A stretch of DNA of 64,000 nucleotides from Ruegeria sp. AD91A (GCF_003443535.1 NZ_CP031946.1:310001-374000), one strand, 5' to 3'; positions 44,445 to 54,259 are shown, counted from the stretch's first letter. Numbers and translations are program-made. The notes: generated from the sequence alone by a model not told the origin.

Positions 44445-46235
44445 TCAGATTGGGGCAGTTGCGGCATCCAACCACAGTTGCGCGTCTTGTCCCAGCCTTG
44501 GGCGGACTTTTTCCGCAACGTCGCGGTGATAGGCATTCAGCCAGTCGCGTTCGTCCGCCGCCAACATTTCGACCATGATCAGCCTGCGGTCAATCGGCAC
44601 AAAGGTCAGAGTACGCCAGTTCAGCATTGCGCGTTCGGCGTCGCTGGAGGGCAGGGCAGGCGCCTCTTCGACCACCACAAGGTTCTCGATTCGAATGCCA
44701 AAGGCATCCTCGCGGTAATATCCGGGTTCGTTTGACAGGATCATGCCGGGTTGCAGCGGTACATGGCTGACTTTCGACAAGCGCTGCGGCCCTTCGTGCA
44801 CGCTCAGATAGGCTCCGACCCCATGCCCGACCCCATGATTGAAATCCTGCCCCGCCGACCACAGCGGCGCGCGGGCCACGCATTCGATATCCCGCCCTGC
44901 AAGGCCCGCAGGCCAGCGCAGCATCGACATGCCAATCATGCCCTTCAGAACACGGGTAAAGCAGGTTTTCTCCTCTGTTCCGACGTCACCAATGGCAATG
45001 GTTCGGGTGATGTCGGTGGTGCCGTCCAGATATTGCCCGCCACTGTCCAGCACCAGAATATGACCGTTTTCCAACTGGCTGTCGGTCTCTTCGGTCACAC
45101 GATAATGCATGATCGCGCCGTTCGGACCCGTGCCTGCAATGGTATCGAACGAGATGTCCTGAAGCGCATTGTCCTTACGCCGGTTTTCTTCCAGCCGGGT
45201 GACAACCTGTGTTTCGGTCACGCTGCCCGGGGCCTTTTCGTCCAGCCAGCGCAACGTTTCGATGACCGCCACTGCATCGCGCAAATGCGCCTCGGCGCTG
45301 CCCGCGATTTCAGGTGCATTCTTGCAGGCTTTGGGCAGGGCACAGGGGTCGCCGCCATCCGTCATCGCATCGCCTAACGCATCCGCCACGATCTGAGGCA
45401 CCGAAGCGTTATCCACTTGCACCGGCCCGGCCAGAGCCGCAACCGCATTCAGAAAATCTTCCGGCGCGCGCAAGGTCACCAGTGTGTCCAGATGATCCCT
45501 TACCCCGGCCAGTTTCGCGGCCGCCATGAACAGATCGACCTGACCTCCTGCATGCAGTATGGCAAAACCGTGGGCCACCGGATTGTAGGCAATATCCGAC
45601 CCACGGATATTCAACAGCCACATGATCGAATCCGGCAAGGTGATCACCGCTGCCGTGTGTCCGGCCCGCCGTAGGTCGCCGGCCAGACGGGCGATCTTGC
45701 TGTCCGCACCTTCCCCGGCAAACTCAATCGGATGCGCCTTGACCGGGTTCATCGGTGGGGCCGGCTGATCTGCCCAGACCCGGTCCACAAGGTTCTCGCA
45801 TCTCACCAGATCGATGCCCGATCCTTCCAGATCGCTTACTGTGCCTGAAATTTGCCCCGCCGCATGCAGCCACGGATCAAAGCCGATCCTTCCCCCGTTT
45901 GGCAACCGCTCTTTCAGCCAGGCGCTCAGGCTCACCTCTGGCCAGGGGACCGGAGTGAAATCCTCTGCAACCTGTGCCTTGACCTGGGTGCGATACCGCC
46001 CGTCGACAAAAACTCCGGCCACGTCGCGCAGGGCGGCGCAGAACCCGGCCGAGCCCGTGAACCCGGTCAGCCAGGCCAGACGCTCATCGTGTGCCGCGAC
46101 ATATTCGCCCTGATGCGCATCCGCACGGGGGATCAGAAATCCGTCCAGCCCTTCTTGCACCATCTGTTCGCGCAAGGCGGCCAGCCGCGGGGGCCCCTGT
46201 TCAGGGCGGGCGGTCACTTTGAAGGATTGGAACAT
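44445..46235 (-). CDS. pepP: Xaa-Pro aminopeptidase (M24B, PepP type)
   Basis: Metallo-aminopeptidase that removes residues before proline. ATG 46235 with GAGG 5 bases upstream gives 596 residues; another ATG 12 bases earlier has no ribosome binding site. Two creatinase-like N-terminal domains precede the pita-bread domain with metal ligands in LDSGGQYLDGTTDITRT, HGVGHGVGAYLSVHEG, SNEPGYYRE and IRIENLVVVEE. The length fits the long three-domain aminopeptidase P1 group. Confidence 0.93.
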   Translation of the reverse strand: MFQSFKVTARPEQGPPRLAALREQMVQEGLDGFLIPRADAHQGEYVAAHDERLAWLTGFTGSAGFCAALRDVAGVFVDGRYRTQVKAQVAEDFTPVPWPEVSLSAWLKERLPNGGRIGFDPWLHAAGQISGTVSDLEGSGIDLVRCENLVDRVWADQPAPPMNPVKAHPIEFAGEGADSKIARLAGDLRRAGHTAAVITLPDSIMWLLNIRGSDIAYNPVAHGFAILHAGGQVDLFMAAAKLAGVRDHLDTLVTLRAPEDFLNAVAALAGPVQVDNASVPQIVADALGDAMTDGGDPCALPKACKNAPEIAGSAEAHLRDAVAVIETLRWLDEKAPGSVTETQVVTRLEENRRKDNALQDISFDTIAGTGPNGAIMHYRVTEETDSQLENGHILVLDSGGQYLDGTTDITRTIAIGDVGTEEKTCFTRVLKGMIGMSMLRWPAGLAGRDIECVARAPLWSAGQDFNHGVGHGVGAYLSVHEGPQRLSKVSHVPLQPGMILSNEPGYYREDAFGIRIENLVVVEEAPALPSSDAERAMLNWRTLTFVPIDRRLIMVEMLAADERDWLNAYHRDVAEKVRPRLGQDAQLWLDAATAPI

Positions 46236-46340
46236 GGGCGGCCTCATTCACAGCTTTTGGGCGTGACCCTGAGGCGCATTTCAAAAAAAGTCCAGACGGG
46301 ATCACCCCGCTTGAAAAGGCCGATGTTCAGCAAAGCCAAA

Positions 46341-46375
46341 CACCCCATCATTGGGAAAATACCCCCGCTGGACGC
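46341..46375 (-). repeat. Rhodobacterales intergenic repeat, diverged copy after pepP/before cobT end
   Basis: On the minus strand, GCGTCCAGCGGGGGTATTTT followed by CCCAATGATGG resembles the copy downstream of cobS. It sits 11 bases past the cobT stop in the same orientation relative to that gene. Confidence 0.5.
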
Positions 46376-46385
46376 AAAGTCAGAT

Positions 46386-48263
46386 TCAGCTGACCTTTCT
46401 CATCCCCATTACCCGCGCCCGCGCCCGCGGGTCACTGTCGAAAAGGGCTGCCAGTTGTTCGGTCATTGCACCGGCCAGTTGTTCAACATCGGTAATCGTA
46501 ACGGCCCGGTCGTAATACCGGGTCACGTCGTGGCCGATCCCGATAGCCAATAATTCGACCATCTTGCGCTTCTCAACCATAGCGATCACGTCGCGCAGGT
46601 GTTTTTCCAGAGAGTTGGCCGGGTTCACGCTCAGCGTAGAGTCATCGACTGGTGCGCCGTCTGAGATCACCATCAGGATCTTGCGTTGCTCGCGCCGTGC
46701 AAGCATCCGCCGGTGCGCCCATTCCAGCGCCTCGCCGTCGATGTTTTCCTTCAGCAGGCCTTCTTTCATCATCAGCCCCAGATTGGGCCGCGCGCGACGC
46801 CAGGGGGCATCGGCCCCTTTATAGATGATGTGACGCAGATCGTTCAGACGCCCGGGTTGTTGCGGGCGGCCATCATTCAGCCACGCCTCACGTGCCTGAC
46901 CGCCTTTCCACGCCCGCGTGGTAAAGCCCAGAATCTCGACCTTCACATTGCACCGCTCCAGCGTCCGCGCCAGTACATCGGCACAGATGGCGGCGATCGA
47001 AATCGGCCGTCCCCGCATAGACCCCGAATTATCCAGCAAAAGCGTGACAACCGTGTCGCGGAACTCTGTGTCTTTTTCGACCTTGAAGCTCAGCGGTGTG
47101 GTTGGGTTCGCCACAACGCGTGCCAATCGGCCCGCGTCCAGAATACCTTCCTCGCGGTCGAATTCCCAGCTGCGGTTCTGCTGCGCTTGCAGGCGGCGTT
47201 GCAGTTTGTTGGCCAGACGCGATACCGCCCCCTTCAACGGTTCCAACTGCTGATCCAGATAGGCCCGCAGGCGTTCCAGCTCGGCAGGTTCCGCCAGGTC
47301 TTCGGCGGCGATCTCTTCGTCATGGGTGTCCAGATAGACCTTGTAATCCGGGTCTGCCTCGGATGCAGGCGGCGGGGCAGGTGGCTCCAGCGGCGCTTCG
47401 CCATCCGGCATCTCAGCCTCGTCGCCCATCTCGTCCTCGGCCATTTCATCCATCGAGACCTGGGCCTGAGACTGATCCTGCTGCTCCTCCTGAGTTTGCT
47501 CAGGGGTCGCATCCGCGTCCTGATCGTCCTGATCGTCCTGGCCGGTACTGTCGGGATCGGGCTGGTCCTCGGCGTCTTCCTCGGCCTGGTCTTCCTGCTC
47601 GTCGTCCAGCTCATCTGGGTCATCCCCAAGCTGGTCGCCATATCCCAGATCCTTGATCACCTGACGGGCGAATTTGGCGAATTCCGCCTGATCCGAGAGG
47701 ATTTCGTCCAGATTTTCCAGCGTTCCACCAGCTTGCTCTTCGATGAACCCACGCCACAGGTTCATGATATTTTCAGCGGCAGGGGGTAGATCACGACCGG
47801 TGGCCAGATGCCGGATCAGGTACCCTGCCGCAACCGACAGAGGAGCATCGGCGGGTTGTTTGCACTGATCATACCCCCGCCGGATCGCTTCGTGCCCGAT
47901 CTTCACATCAATGTTGCTGGCGGTGCCCGGCATATCCCGCGCGCCCATCGCTTCGCAGCGGGCGGTCTCCATCGCCTCGTACAGATCCCGCGCCATATCG
48001 CCCGGGGGCGCATAGCGCGCATGGGTCGCGTCGTCATGATACTTGCGCTGCAACGCCAAGGCATCCGCCGTGCCGCGCGCCAACAGCACTTCTTCACGCG
48101 TCATCCGGCGCGAGACCTGTGGCAGCCGCATCGACTCGCCCGACATGCCCGAAGGGTCGACGGTATAAGTCACCGACAGCTCGGGATCATCGGCCATGAC
48201 CTTGGTGGCTTCGGCCAGGGCCTTCTTGAACGGATCAGCAGGGTTGTCGTTCTTCTGTGCCAT
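46386..48263 (-). CDS. cobT: Cobaltochelatase subunit CobT
   Basis: Subunit of the ATP-dependent CobNST chelatase that inserts cobalt into hydrogenobyrinic acid a,c-diamide in aerobic B12 synthesis. The 625-residue protein has a helical N-domain, a very acidic low-complexity linker from about 210 to 300 (runs of D, E and Q), and a C-terminal von Willebrand A domain with the MIDAS motif DNSGSMRG near 412. cobS lies 121 bases upstream on the same strand; cobN is outside the window. Confidence 0.96.
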   Translation of the reverse strand: MAQKNDNPADPFKKALAEATKVMADDPELSVTYTVDPSGMSGESMRLPQVSRRMTREEVLLARGTADALALQRKYHDDATHARYAPPGDMARDLYEAMETARCEAMGARDMPGTASNIDVKIGHEAIRRGYDQCKQPADAPLSVAAGYLIRHLATGRDLPPAAENIMNLWRGFIEEQAGGTLENLDEILSDQAEFAKFARQVIKDLGYGDQLGDDPDELDDEQEDQAEEDAEDQPDPDSTGQDDQDDQDADATPEQTQEEQQDQSQAQVSMDEMAEDEMGDEAEMPDGEAPLEPPAPPPASEADPDYKVYLDTHDEEIAAEDLAEPAELERLRAYLDQQLEPLKGAVSRLANKLQRRLQAQQNRSWEFDREEGILDAGRLARVVANPTTPLSFKVEKDTEFRDTVVTLLLDNSGSMRGRPISIAAICADVLARTLERCNVKVEILGFTTRAWKGGQAREAWLNDGRPQQPGRLNDLRHIIYKGADAPWRRARPNLGLMMKEGLLKENIDGEALEWAHRRMLARREQRKILMVISDGAPVDDSTLSVNPANSLEKHLRDVIAMVEKRKMVELLAIGIGHDVTRYYDRAVTITDVEQLAGAMTEQLAALFDSDPRARARVMGMRKVS

Positions 48264-48320
48264 GTCCTTAAGACCTCATCAAAATGACCTGCCCGGCGTT
48301 GAAAACTGTAACGGATCCGA

Positions 48321-48376
48321 CTTCATCTGGCCCAAAATATCCCCGCCGGAGGCATTGCGCCCGGAACGGGCGCAAT
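48321..48376 (-). repeat. Rhodobacterales intergenic repeat with hairpin after cobS
   Basis: Minus strand: a perfect 10-bp hairpin ATTGCGCCCG-TTC-CGGGCGCAAT (48376-48354), then GCCTCCGGCGGGGATATTTT and ...CAGATGAAG. This hairpin plus GC-rich motif is, to my knowledge, frequent between genes in Roseobacter-group genomes. It lies 8 bases past the cobS stop and may act as a terminator or mRNA stabiliser. Confidence 0.6.
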
Positions 48377-48384
48377 TTGGGTGC

Positions 48385-49371
48385 TTACCCCAAGCTTGCA
48401 CTCGCGGCACTCTCAGGCAACTCCTCATCGAAGCAGCGCTGATAGAACTCGGCCACGGTCTGACGCTCCAACTCATCGCACTTGTTCAGGAAGGACAGGC
48501 GGAACGCATAGCCCACATTGCGGAAGATCTCGGCGTTTTGGGCCCAGTTGATGACGGTCCGCGGGCTCATGACGGTGGACAGATCGCCATTCATGAAGGC
48601 GGTTCGGGTCAGGTCGGCGACGGTGACCATCTGGCTGACGGTCTTGCGGCCCTCTGCGGTGTTGTAATGCGGCGCCTTCGACAGAACGATCATCGTCTCT
48701 GCATCATGGCTCAGGTAGTTCAGGGTCGACACCAGCGACCAGCGGTCCATCTGCGCCTGGTTGATCTGCTGCGTGCCGTGATACAGACCCGTCGTGTCGC
48801 CCAGACCGACCGTGTTGGCAGTGGCAAACAGGCGGAAATTCGGGTTCGGCGTGATGATCTCGTTCTGGTCCAGCAGGGTCAGCTTGCCGTCATGCTCCAG
48901 CACGCGCTGAATCACGAACATCACGTCGGCGCGGCCCGCATCATATTCGTCGAACACGATGGCGACCGGGTTGCGCAGCGCCCAGGGCAGGATGCCTTCG
49001 TGGAACTCAGTCACCTGCATGCCGTCGCGCAGTTTGATCGCATCCTTGCCGATCAGGTCGATCCGGCTGATATGGCTGTCCAGATTCACACGTACGGCAG
49101 GCCAGTTCAGACGGGCGGCCACCTGTTCAATGTGGGTCGATTTGCCGGTGCCGTGATACCCTTGGATCATGACACGACGGTTATGGGAAAAGCCCGCCAG
49201 AATCGCCAGCGTGGTTTCCGGATCGAACTTGTAGGTATGGTCGATGGCCGGCACTCGGTCGCTGCGCTCGGCAAAACCTTTGACCGCCATGTCGCTGTCA
49301 ATGCCGAACACGTCACGGACCGAGATATCCTCGGTAGGTTTTGCGTTGATATCGATCGATCCGTCAGCCAT
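48385..49371 (-). CDS. cobS: Cobaltochelatase subunit CobS
   Basis: AAA+ ATPase partner of CobT. The ATG at 49371 has AAGGACAAGG upstream and gives 328 residues, [25 protein letters not shown]; in-frame sequence further upstream to 49449 is unrelated. Walker [10 protein letters not shown] at 71-79, Walker B AIVFDEYD near 137-144, and [12 protein letters not shown] sensor region. Same strand as cobT and likely cotranscribed. Confidence 0.96.
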   Translation of the reverse strand: MADGSIDINAKPTEDISVRDVFGIDSDMAVKGFAERSDRVPAIDHTYKFDPETTLAILAGFSHNRRVMIQGYHGTGKSTHIEQVAARLNWPAVRVNLDSHISRIDLIGKDAIKLRDGMQVTEFHEGILPWALRNPVAIVFDEYDAGRADVMFVIQRVLEHDGKLTLLDQNEIITPNPNFRLFATANTVGLGDTTGLYHGTQQINQAQMDRWSLVSTLNYLSHDAETMIVLSKAPHYNTAEGRKTVSQMVTVADLTRTAFMNGDLSTVMSPRTVINWAQNAEIFRNVGYAFRLSFLNKCDELERQTVAEFYQRCFDEELPESAASASLG

Positions 49372-49599
49372 GCGCCTTGTCCTTATCCTTTGCCCCGCCT
49401 TGCCGGGTTTGAACCCGTGTGTGGTGCAACATATTGCGGGCAAGGGCAAGGGAAAGAGGCGCGTGTGCGAACTTAGGCGGGTGTTTCTTTGAAACTGGCC
49501 TTATTGACACCGGGCTACCTTACGCTCCGATATTCGCGGCTCGCTACGCAGATCTCAGATGGTGCAATTTCCCACGTGAGGCGTAGGTCATCCAATTTC

Positions 49600-49630
49600 T
49601 GAATTGCTCAAATTGCAATTTGAGAATTCA
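49600..49630. promoter_or_regulatory. Long palindrome upstream of the Hint-domain gene
   Basis: CTCAAATTGCAATTTGAG (49607-49624) is a perfect 18-bp palindrome. Flanking TGAATT (49600-49605) and AATTCA (49625-49630) extend the dyad to 31 bases with one unpaired G. It lies 70 bases before the Hint gene in the 328-base spacer 49372-49699, which otherwise shows no gene. It looks like an operator or a cruciform-forming site. No regulator gene is adjacent. Confidence 0.55.
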
Positions 49631-49699
49631 TCGAGTTAAACTATTTCATTGTCTGCGCATAAGTAGCTTTCGGCTTGGTGTTAAACGGTAGAGGTTCGA

Positions 49700-50620
49700 A
49701 TGTCGCTAACAATTCAGGGTCCCTCTTCGATTGCCATCCCAAGTGGATCGTCTTCCGTTATGCAGCAATACACGGCCACCAAAGCAGGCGCTTCGTGGAA
49801 TGTGATTGTTTCAGGGACAGGAGGACTGGCCCCAAGTGATTATTCCGTTTCGATTTCACCGAACGGCGTTTTGACTGTCGATCTGACCTCTGGTGTTGTT
49901 ATTCCTCCAAACACGCAACTGACCGTCGAGGTATTCGCGTCGACAGGTCCCGGTAACGGTAACAATGACTCTCTCATCGTGACCGTCGCTCTTCCGGCCG
50001 GAACAGTACCGTGTTTCGTGAAGGGTACGCTGATCGAAACTGAAAAGGGCTATCGCGCTGTTGAGGAACTATCAGTTGGGGATAAAGTGCGTGCTTCCAG
50101 TGGGGAAATTCTTCCAGTTAAGTGGATCGGAAAAAGGACTCTGAAGGCGGAAGATTTGAAACGTAACCCGCAATTGAGGCCCGTTTGCATCGAAAAAGGA
50201 GCGATAGGAAAAAACTTGCCTAGCCGTGATTTGTACGTTTCCCCGCAACACAGAATTGTTCTGGAAGGGTGGCGCGCAGAATTGTTGTTTGGAGAGGCAA
50301 AAATCTTCACCGCAGCAGTTCATCTGATCAACGACAAAACCATTCATCGGGTTCGATCCAATGAGTGCGTCACTTACTACCATATTGCCTGCAGTCGCCA
50401 CGCCATACTGATGTCGAACGGATTGCCAACCGAAAGCTTGTTTCTGGGTGATATGGCGCTGAAGTCTTTTCGCCGTGAGGACGTTGAAGAACTGCTCGCA
50501 CTGTTCCCCGAATTGCGTGACGGCACTGCAGAGTCGCAACAGACTCGCTTAAGTTGTTTGAAGCGCCGGGAAGCAATCGCATTGCGAAGCTCATACCCGG
50601 ACAAAAATCCGAATAGTTGA
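49700..50620 (+). CDS. Hint (hedgehog/intein-like) domain protein
   Basis: The 306-residue protein has an N-terminal beta-rich region of about 100 residues (serine/threonine-rich, cadherin-like spacing), then a Hint_2-type domain: V-P-C105-F-V-K-G-T-L-I-E-T, VEELSVGDKVRASSGEILPVKWIGKRT, LYVSPQHRIVL (181-187) and YYHIACSRHAILMSNGLPTESL (226-247). Hint domains cleave or splice their own chain at the cysteine; in Rhodobacterales they often cap secreted or calcium-binding proteins. No signal peptide is visible. GC is about 49% (118 of 240 bases, 50041-50280), unlike the flanking cob genes, suggesting transfer. Confidence 0.85.
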   Translation: MSLTIQGPSSIAIPSGSSSVMQQYTATKAGASWNVIVSGTGGLAPSDYSVSISPNGVLTVDLTSGVVIPPNTQLTVEVFASTGPGNGNNDSLIVTVALPAGTVPCFVKGTLIETEKGYRAVEELSVGDKVRASSGEILPVKWIGKRTLKAEDLKRNPQLRPVCIEKGAIGKNLPSRDLYVSPQHRIVLEGWRAELLFGEAKIFTAAVHLINDKTIHRVRSNECVTYYHIACSRHAILMSNGLPTESLFLGDMALKSFRREDVEELLALFPELRDGTAESQQTRLSCLKRREAIALRSSYPDKNPNS

Positions 50621-50765
50621 AATTCGAACTGACTCTGGTCTGATCCTTTGTCTCAGCAAGTTCCTTCAAATGTGTTTTCTCGGATCGATTGCCATGGGCT
50701 ACTTCAGGACGCAGCGCCATTTTCATGGCCTTGCGCGTTTCTGCCTTGCATCGACCGTCGCTTGC

Positions 50766-51320
50766 CTACAGCGAAAACCAAAGCTGGTCTTTGCGAAAGC
50801 CGCCTTTCACGAGGCGATCCGCGTTCAACACATCCGGAAACTCGTCTACCCAATCCCGAAACCTGTCATTTGTGACGATGCGTGCCTTGCTGTCCCGCGC
50901 CGCCTGCAAAATCAGCGGGTCCGCTGGCGTGCCTTTGGGGGCGACCATGACCTGCTTGGCGCGCAAGCCCAGGGCGCGGCTCAGCGTCCGGTCGTTCATA
51001 TAGTGACCTTCGACCTTGTACCCGACATTCGCATCGAACATGACGCCCGGTTTGAACCCGGCTTGCTTCAAAGTCTCAAGGACCTTCTTCAACGTGCCCA
51101 GATCCGGGGTGCCTTCTTTCCAGTGCATGACGTTCGACCCGTCCACGATGATCCATGTATTGGCCCTGCGCCACCTGAACCAGGCCCTTACGAAAAGGAT
51201 TGCGCTGGCCATCACGCAAATCAACGCCAAAAGGAACAGCCAATCGGCATCAGTCGGAATGAAACTGGCAGCGATGAGCCCGCATAGCGAGACGAGCAAC
51301 AGGAAAATGGTCGTGCGCAA
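50766..51320 (-). CDS. Membrane-tethered NYN/PIN-like (Zc3h12a-type) nuclease
   Basis: With a TTG start at 51320 (AGGGA 10 bases upstream) the product has 184 residues: two helices near 3-20 and 26-45, a basic turn (RWRRAN) and a C-terminal NYN domain. WIIVDGSNVMHW, FDANVGY, APKGTPADPLIL and RIVTNDRFRDW carry the acidic residues expected at a PIN-like metal site, so RNase activity facing the cytoplasm is predicted. The frame stays open to TTG 51437, so a longer N-terminus is possible. It sits in the patch between cobS and the J-domain gene. Confidence 0.78.
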   Translation of the reverse strand: MRTTIFLLLVSLCGLIAASFIPTDADWLFLLALICVMASAILFVRAWFRWRRANTWIIVDGSNVMHWKEGTPDLGTLKKVLETLKQAGFKPGVMFDANVGYKVEGHYMNDRTLSRALGLRAKQVMVAPKGTPADPLILQAARDSKARIVTNDRFRDWVDEFPDVLNADRLVKGGFRKDQLWFSL

Positions 51321-51487
51321 TGTAGCTGATCCCTGAAAATACCTGCCCGAATCCTCCACCACTTTCACGGGGATTGAAACAGATTTCCGCACCGAAATAG
51401 CGCAGTTGTTCCAGGTTGTGTCATCCGCGGCACCCAACCATTCAGGTTAAGCGTGCCGCGGAGGTAAAGCAGGGAAAGCTGTGACCG

Positions 51488-52111
51488 TTACTTGAAGTTC
51501 CGGCTGTCCTTGATCTGATCCCAGGCCCAGACGACCTCTTGCAATTGTTCTTCCTGCGAGCGGTCGCCACCGTTCATGTCCGGGTGCAGCACTTTGATCA
51601 GTTTCTTGTATGCCTTGCGGACTTCAGCCTTGGTCCAGCCGTCATTTGCCTCGAGAATCTCGATCGCACGGCGTTCGGTCGGCGGCAGGCGGCGTCCGCC
51701 ACCCGTGTTGCGGCCCTTGTTCTGCGTGCTGTTGGCGCCGAGCACCTGATGCGGATCCTCGATCCCCAAACGGGCCCAGGCGCGCGCTTCGGGGTCGCCC
51801 ATCGGCTTGGTCTCGCGCTCCCACACTTTGTCTTTTGATCGCTGCGCGTTCAATTCGGCCTCGGTGGTGCCGTCAAAGAAGTTCCATTTTTGGTTATACT
51901 CCCGCACGTGCTGTTGACAGAACCAAAAGAAATCATCCAGGACATCAGGTGCCTTCGGCGCGCGGAACTTACCCGGCTCTTCACATCCCTCGTGATCACA
52001 AACCCGGACAGAGGTTTCGGACGCACCTGACATGCCTCGACGACCCCGCGGATTCTTCTTCTTGGCGCTGGAAACGGACATATCGAATCCGAAGGGGTCT
52101 GATTTCGCCAT
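51488..52111 (-). CDS. J-domain (DnaJ-like) protein
   Basis: A 207-residue protein with the J domain at the C-terminus (about 145-205): WTKAEVRKAYKKLIKVLHPDMNGGD contains the HPD tripeptide needed to stimulate Hsp70. The N-terminal part has a C-x4-C pair (VCDHEGCEEPGKF) and FFWFCQQHVREYN, possibly a zinc-binding module. Divergent from bolA. This cobS - J-protein - bolA order is common in Rhodobacteraceae. Confidence 0.9.
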   Translation of the reverse strand: MAKSDPFGFDMSVSSAKKKNPRGRRGMSGASETSVRVCDHEGCEEPGKFRAPKAPDVLDDFFWFCQQHVREYNQKWNFFDGTTEAELNAQRSKDKVWERETKPMGDPEARAWARLGIEDPHQVLGANSTQNKGRNTGGGRRLPPTERRAIEILEANDGWTKAEVRKAYKKLIKVLHPDMNGGDRSQEEQLQEVVWAWDQIKDSRNFK

Positions 52112-52218
52112 GCTCTAATCCTCAAGAACGCGTCTTTTCGACTCGGAGGCAGCAGTTTAATCTAAGCAGCCGAAAGTAGAAGAGGGGTGCGGCAATATTT
52201 TTGCCGCTGAGCGAAAAA

Positions 52219-52473
52219 ATGAGTGTGACAGACGAAATCCGAACCCGCCTGCAAGCCGCCTTTGATCCGCGCGAGCTTGAAGTGATCGACGACAGCGAAA
52301 GCCACAGGGGCCATGCGGGCTATCAGGAAGGCGGCGAAAGTCACTTCAACGTCCGCATCCGTGCCAGCGCATTTGAAGGTAAATCCCGCGTCGCCCGCCA
52401 CCGTGCCGTACACAAGGCGCTGGGCGACATCGTGCCGCGCATCCACGCGCTGGCTCTGGATATTGGTGACTGA
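52219..52473 (+). CDS. bolA: BolA family protein
   Basis: An 84-residue BolA: MSVTDEIRTRLQAAF, then the pattern D-D-S-E-S-H-R-G-H-A-G, E-S-H-F-N-V-R-I, and RVARHRAVHKALGDIVPRIHALAL with the helix-turn-helix-like class II fold. BolA proteins pair with monothiol glutaredoxins in iron-sulphur trafficking. The ATG at 52219 is chosen for the standard N-terminus. Convergent with cysK, 13 bases apart. Confidence 0.93.
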   Translation: MSVTDEIRTRLQAAFDPRELEVIDDSESHRGHAGYQEGGESHFNVRIRASAFEGKSRVARHRAVHKALGDIVPRIHALALDIGD

Positions 52474-52486
52474 TGATCTTTGCGTG

Positions 52487-53563
52487 TCAGTCCGCCTTCA
52501 TCTGTGCGGACGGCGTCGATGCCGAGATGGAATATTCTTCCTCCGTCATGCCCTCTTCGATTCCCTCGAATAGCGGGGTCGACAAGTAACGCTCGCCGGT
52601 GTCCGGCAGCATGACCAGCATAACGGACCCTTCCGGCGCGGATTCCGCCAACTTCATGGCCACCGCAAAGGTTGACCCGCCTGAAACCCCTGTGAAAATC
52701 CCTTCCTCCGAGGCAAGCCGGCGAGACCATTCTATCCCTTCTGGCCCGGGAATGGGGATCAGCTCATCATAGTAGGAATTGTCGATGGCTTCCTGCAGGA
52801 CCCACGGGATGAAATCCGGTGTCCAGCCTTGAATCGGATGGGGTTCGAAACTGGGATGGCTTTCGGTCGGCTGGTTATCATCGTTTCGGGTGTTGACGTA
52901 ACCCGATGACACGATGGCTGCGTTGGCCGGTTCGGTCAGTATGATTTTTGTTTCGGGACGCTCTTTCCGCAATATACGTGAAACACCCGAAACGGTGCCG
53001 CCGGTCCCATAGCCCGTCACCCAATAATCCAGTCGTTGCCCTTCGAAATCGGCAAGAATTTCCCGCGCCGTCGTGTTTTCGTGAATATCGGCATTGGCAG
53101 AAGTTTCAAACTGGCTGGCAAGGAACCATCCGTTTTCCTCGGCCAGTTCCTTGGCTTTGGTATACATGCCGAACCCTTTTTGCGCCTTTGGCGTCAGAAC
53201 AACCTTCGCGCCCAGGAACCGCATCAGCTTTCGCCGCTCGACCGAGAAGCTCTCGGCCATCGTCACGACCAGAGGGTATCCCTTGGCCGCGCATACCATG
53301 GCCAGCCCGATCCCGGTGTTGCCAGAGGTCGCTTCGACAACGGTTTGTCCGGGTTTCAGCCGCCCGTCCCGTTCTGCTGCCTCGATGATATTCAACGCCA
53401 GCCTGTCCTTGACCGAGCCTGCCGGGTTGAAGGCCTCGAACTTTACATAGACGGTCACATGCTCTGGCGCGATCCGGTTGACCCGAATGCACGGCGTGTC
53501 ACCGACCGTGTCGAGAATGCTGTCATACAGGCGTGCCCGCCCTTGTGTCTGCCGAATAGCCAT
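52487..53563 (-). CDS. cysK: Cysteine synthase (O-acetylserine sulfhydrylase family)
   Basis: PLP enzyme forming cysteine from O-acetylserine and sulphide. The 358-residue protein has the PLP lysine K52 in NPAGSVKDR, the substrate loop EATSGNTGIGLA, phosphate-binding GYGTGGTVSGVSR, and GVSGGSTFA near the C-terminus. An approximately 30-residue C-terminal tail (LFEGIEEGMTEEEYSISAST) extends beyond the fold. GGAGGG precedes the ATG by 8 bases. Confidence 0.93.
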   Translation of the reverse strand: MAIRQTQGRARLYDSILDTVGDTPCIRVNRIAPEHVTVYVKFEAFNPAGSVKDRLALNIIEAAERDGRLKPGQTVVEATSGNTGIGLAMVCAAKGYPLVVTMAESFSVERRKLMRFLGAKVVLTPKAQKGFGMYTKAKELAEENGWFLASQFETSANADIHENTTAREILADFEGQRLDYWVTGYGTGGTVSGVSRILRKERPETKIILTEPANAAIVSSGYVNTRNDDNQPTESHPSFEPHPIQGWTPDFIPWVLQEAIDNSYYDELIPIPGPEGIEWSRRLASEEGIFTGVSGGSTFAVAMKLAESAPEGSVMLVMLPDTGERYLSTPLFEGIEEGMTEEEYSISASTPSAQMKAD

Positions 53564-53759
53564 TTCGATGTCCCTCCAGAATATCCGGCTAACATGCCAC
53601 AGATTCCCTGAGGGTATAGCCCTTATTGCTTGCCAATATGGTTATGAAGACACGGGCCGTACCCGGATCGACTTGACGAACGTCAGGGCAAAAACGGACG
53701 TTCTGCACAAGGCCACAGGCCGATTGCATTCGGTCCGGCGGCCGTACCAGTCACCAAGA

Positions 53760-54179
53760 CTATGTTTTCGACGTGCCGCTTGCATCAGGTGCGTCATCAG
53801 TCCGCTTCAACGACAAAGGAGGCTCGTCCGCCTCTGCTGCAATTGGTTTCGGTGCCTGCACCTCGTCGGGGCCCGGGATCGGCTGGGCCAGTGGGGTGTC
53901 ATCCATCTCAGGTGCTGCACCGACCCACGAGGCATCGACTTCTTCTTCCACCACGCGGCGAAACACCAGCACATTGCGCCAGTTCGTGGTCGATCCGGTC
54001 AGACCCGAGCGTTCCTCGCTGGGCAGCAGCTCGGCCCGCTGGTATTCCCAGCCATCCTGACCCATCTGATTCAGCAGTTGCTCGACCGAGACGGCAAAGC
54101 GGCCCTCAGCCGTTTTCACGCCTTTGGCTTTGACACCTTTTTGCGGGGCGGGGATGACCTTGTATTCGTAGCGCTTCAT
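53760..54179 (-). CDS. DUF4177 domain protein
   Basis: The 139-residue protein opens with the DUF4177 pattern MKRYEYKVIPAP and QLLNQMGQDGWEYQRAELLPS; V-L-V-F-R-R follows. The last 60 residues are acidic, proline-rich and probably disordered. No function is established for the family. Confidence 0.85.
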   Translation of the reverse strand: MKRYEYKVIPAPQKGVKAKGVKTAEGRFAVSVEQLLNQMGQDGWEYQRAELLPSEERSGLTGSTTNWRNVLVFRRVVEEEVDASWVGAAPEMDDTPLAQPIPGPDEVQAPKPIAAEADEPPLSLKRTDDAPDASGTSKT

Positions 54180-54259
54180 CTACTGTTCCTAAATGCGTTT
54201 CCGCGCCAACTTAACACGCTGCCCCCCGGGTGAAAGGGCCGTTGCCCATCTGGCGGAAT

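Noticed and set aside
46686..47789. Long open frame antisense to cobT
   Set aside because: Its leucine- and valine-rich stretch mirrors the acidic linker of CobT and has no ribosome binding site.
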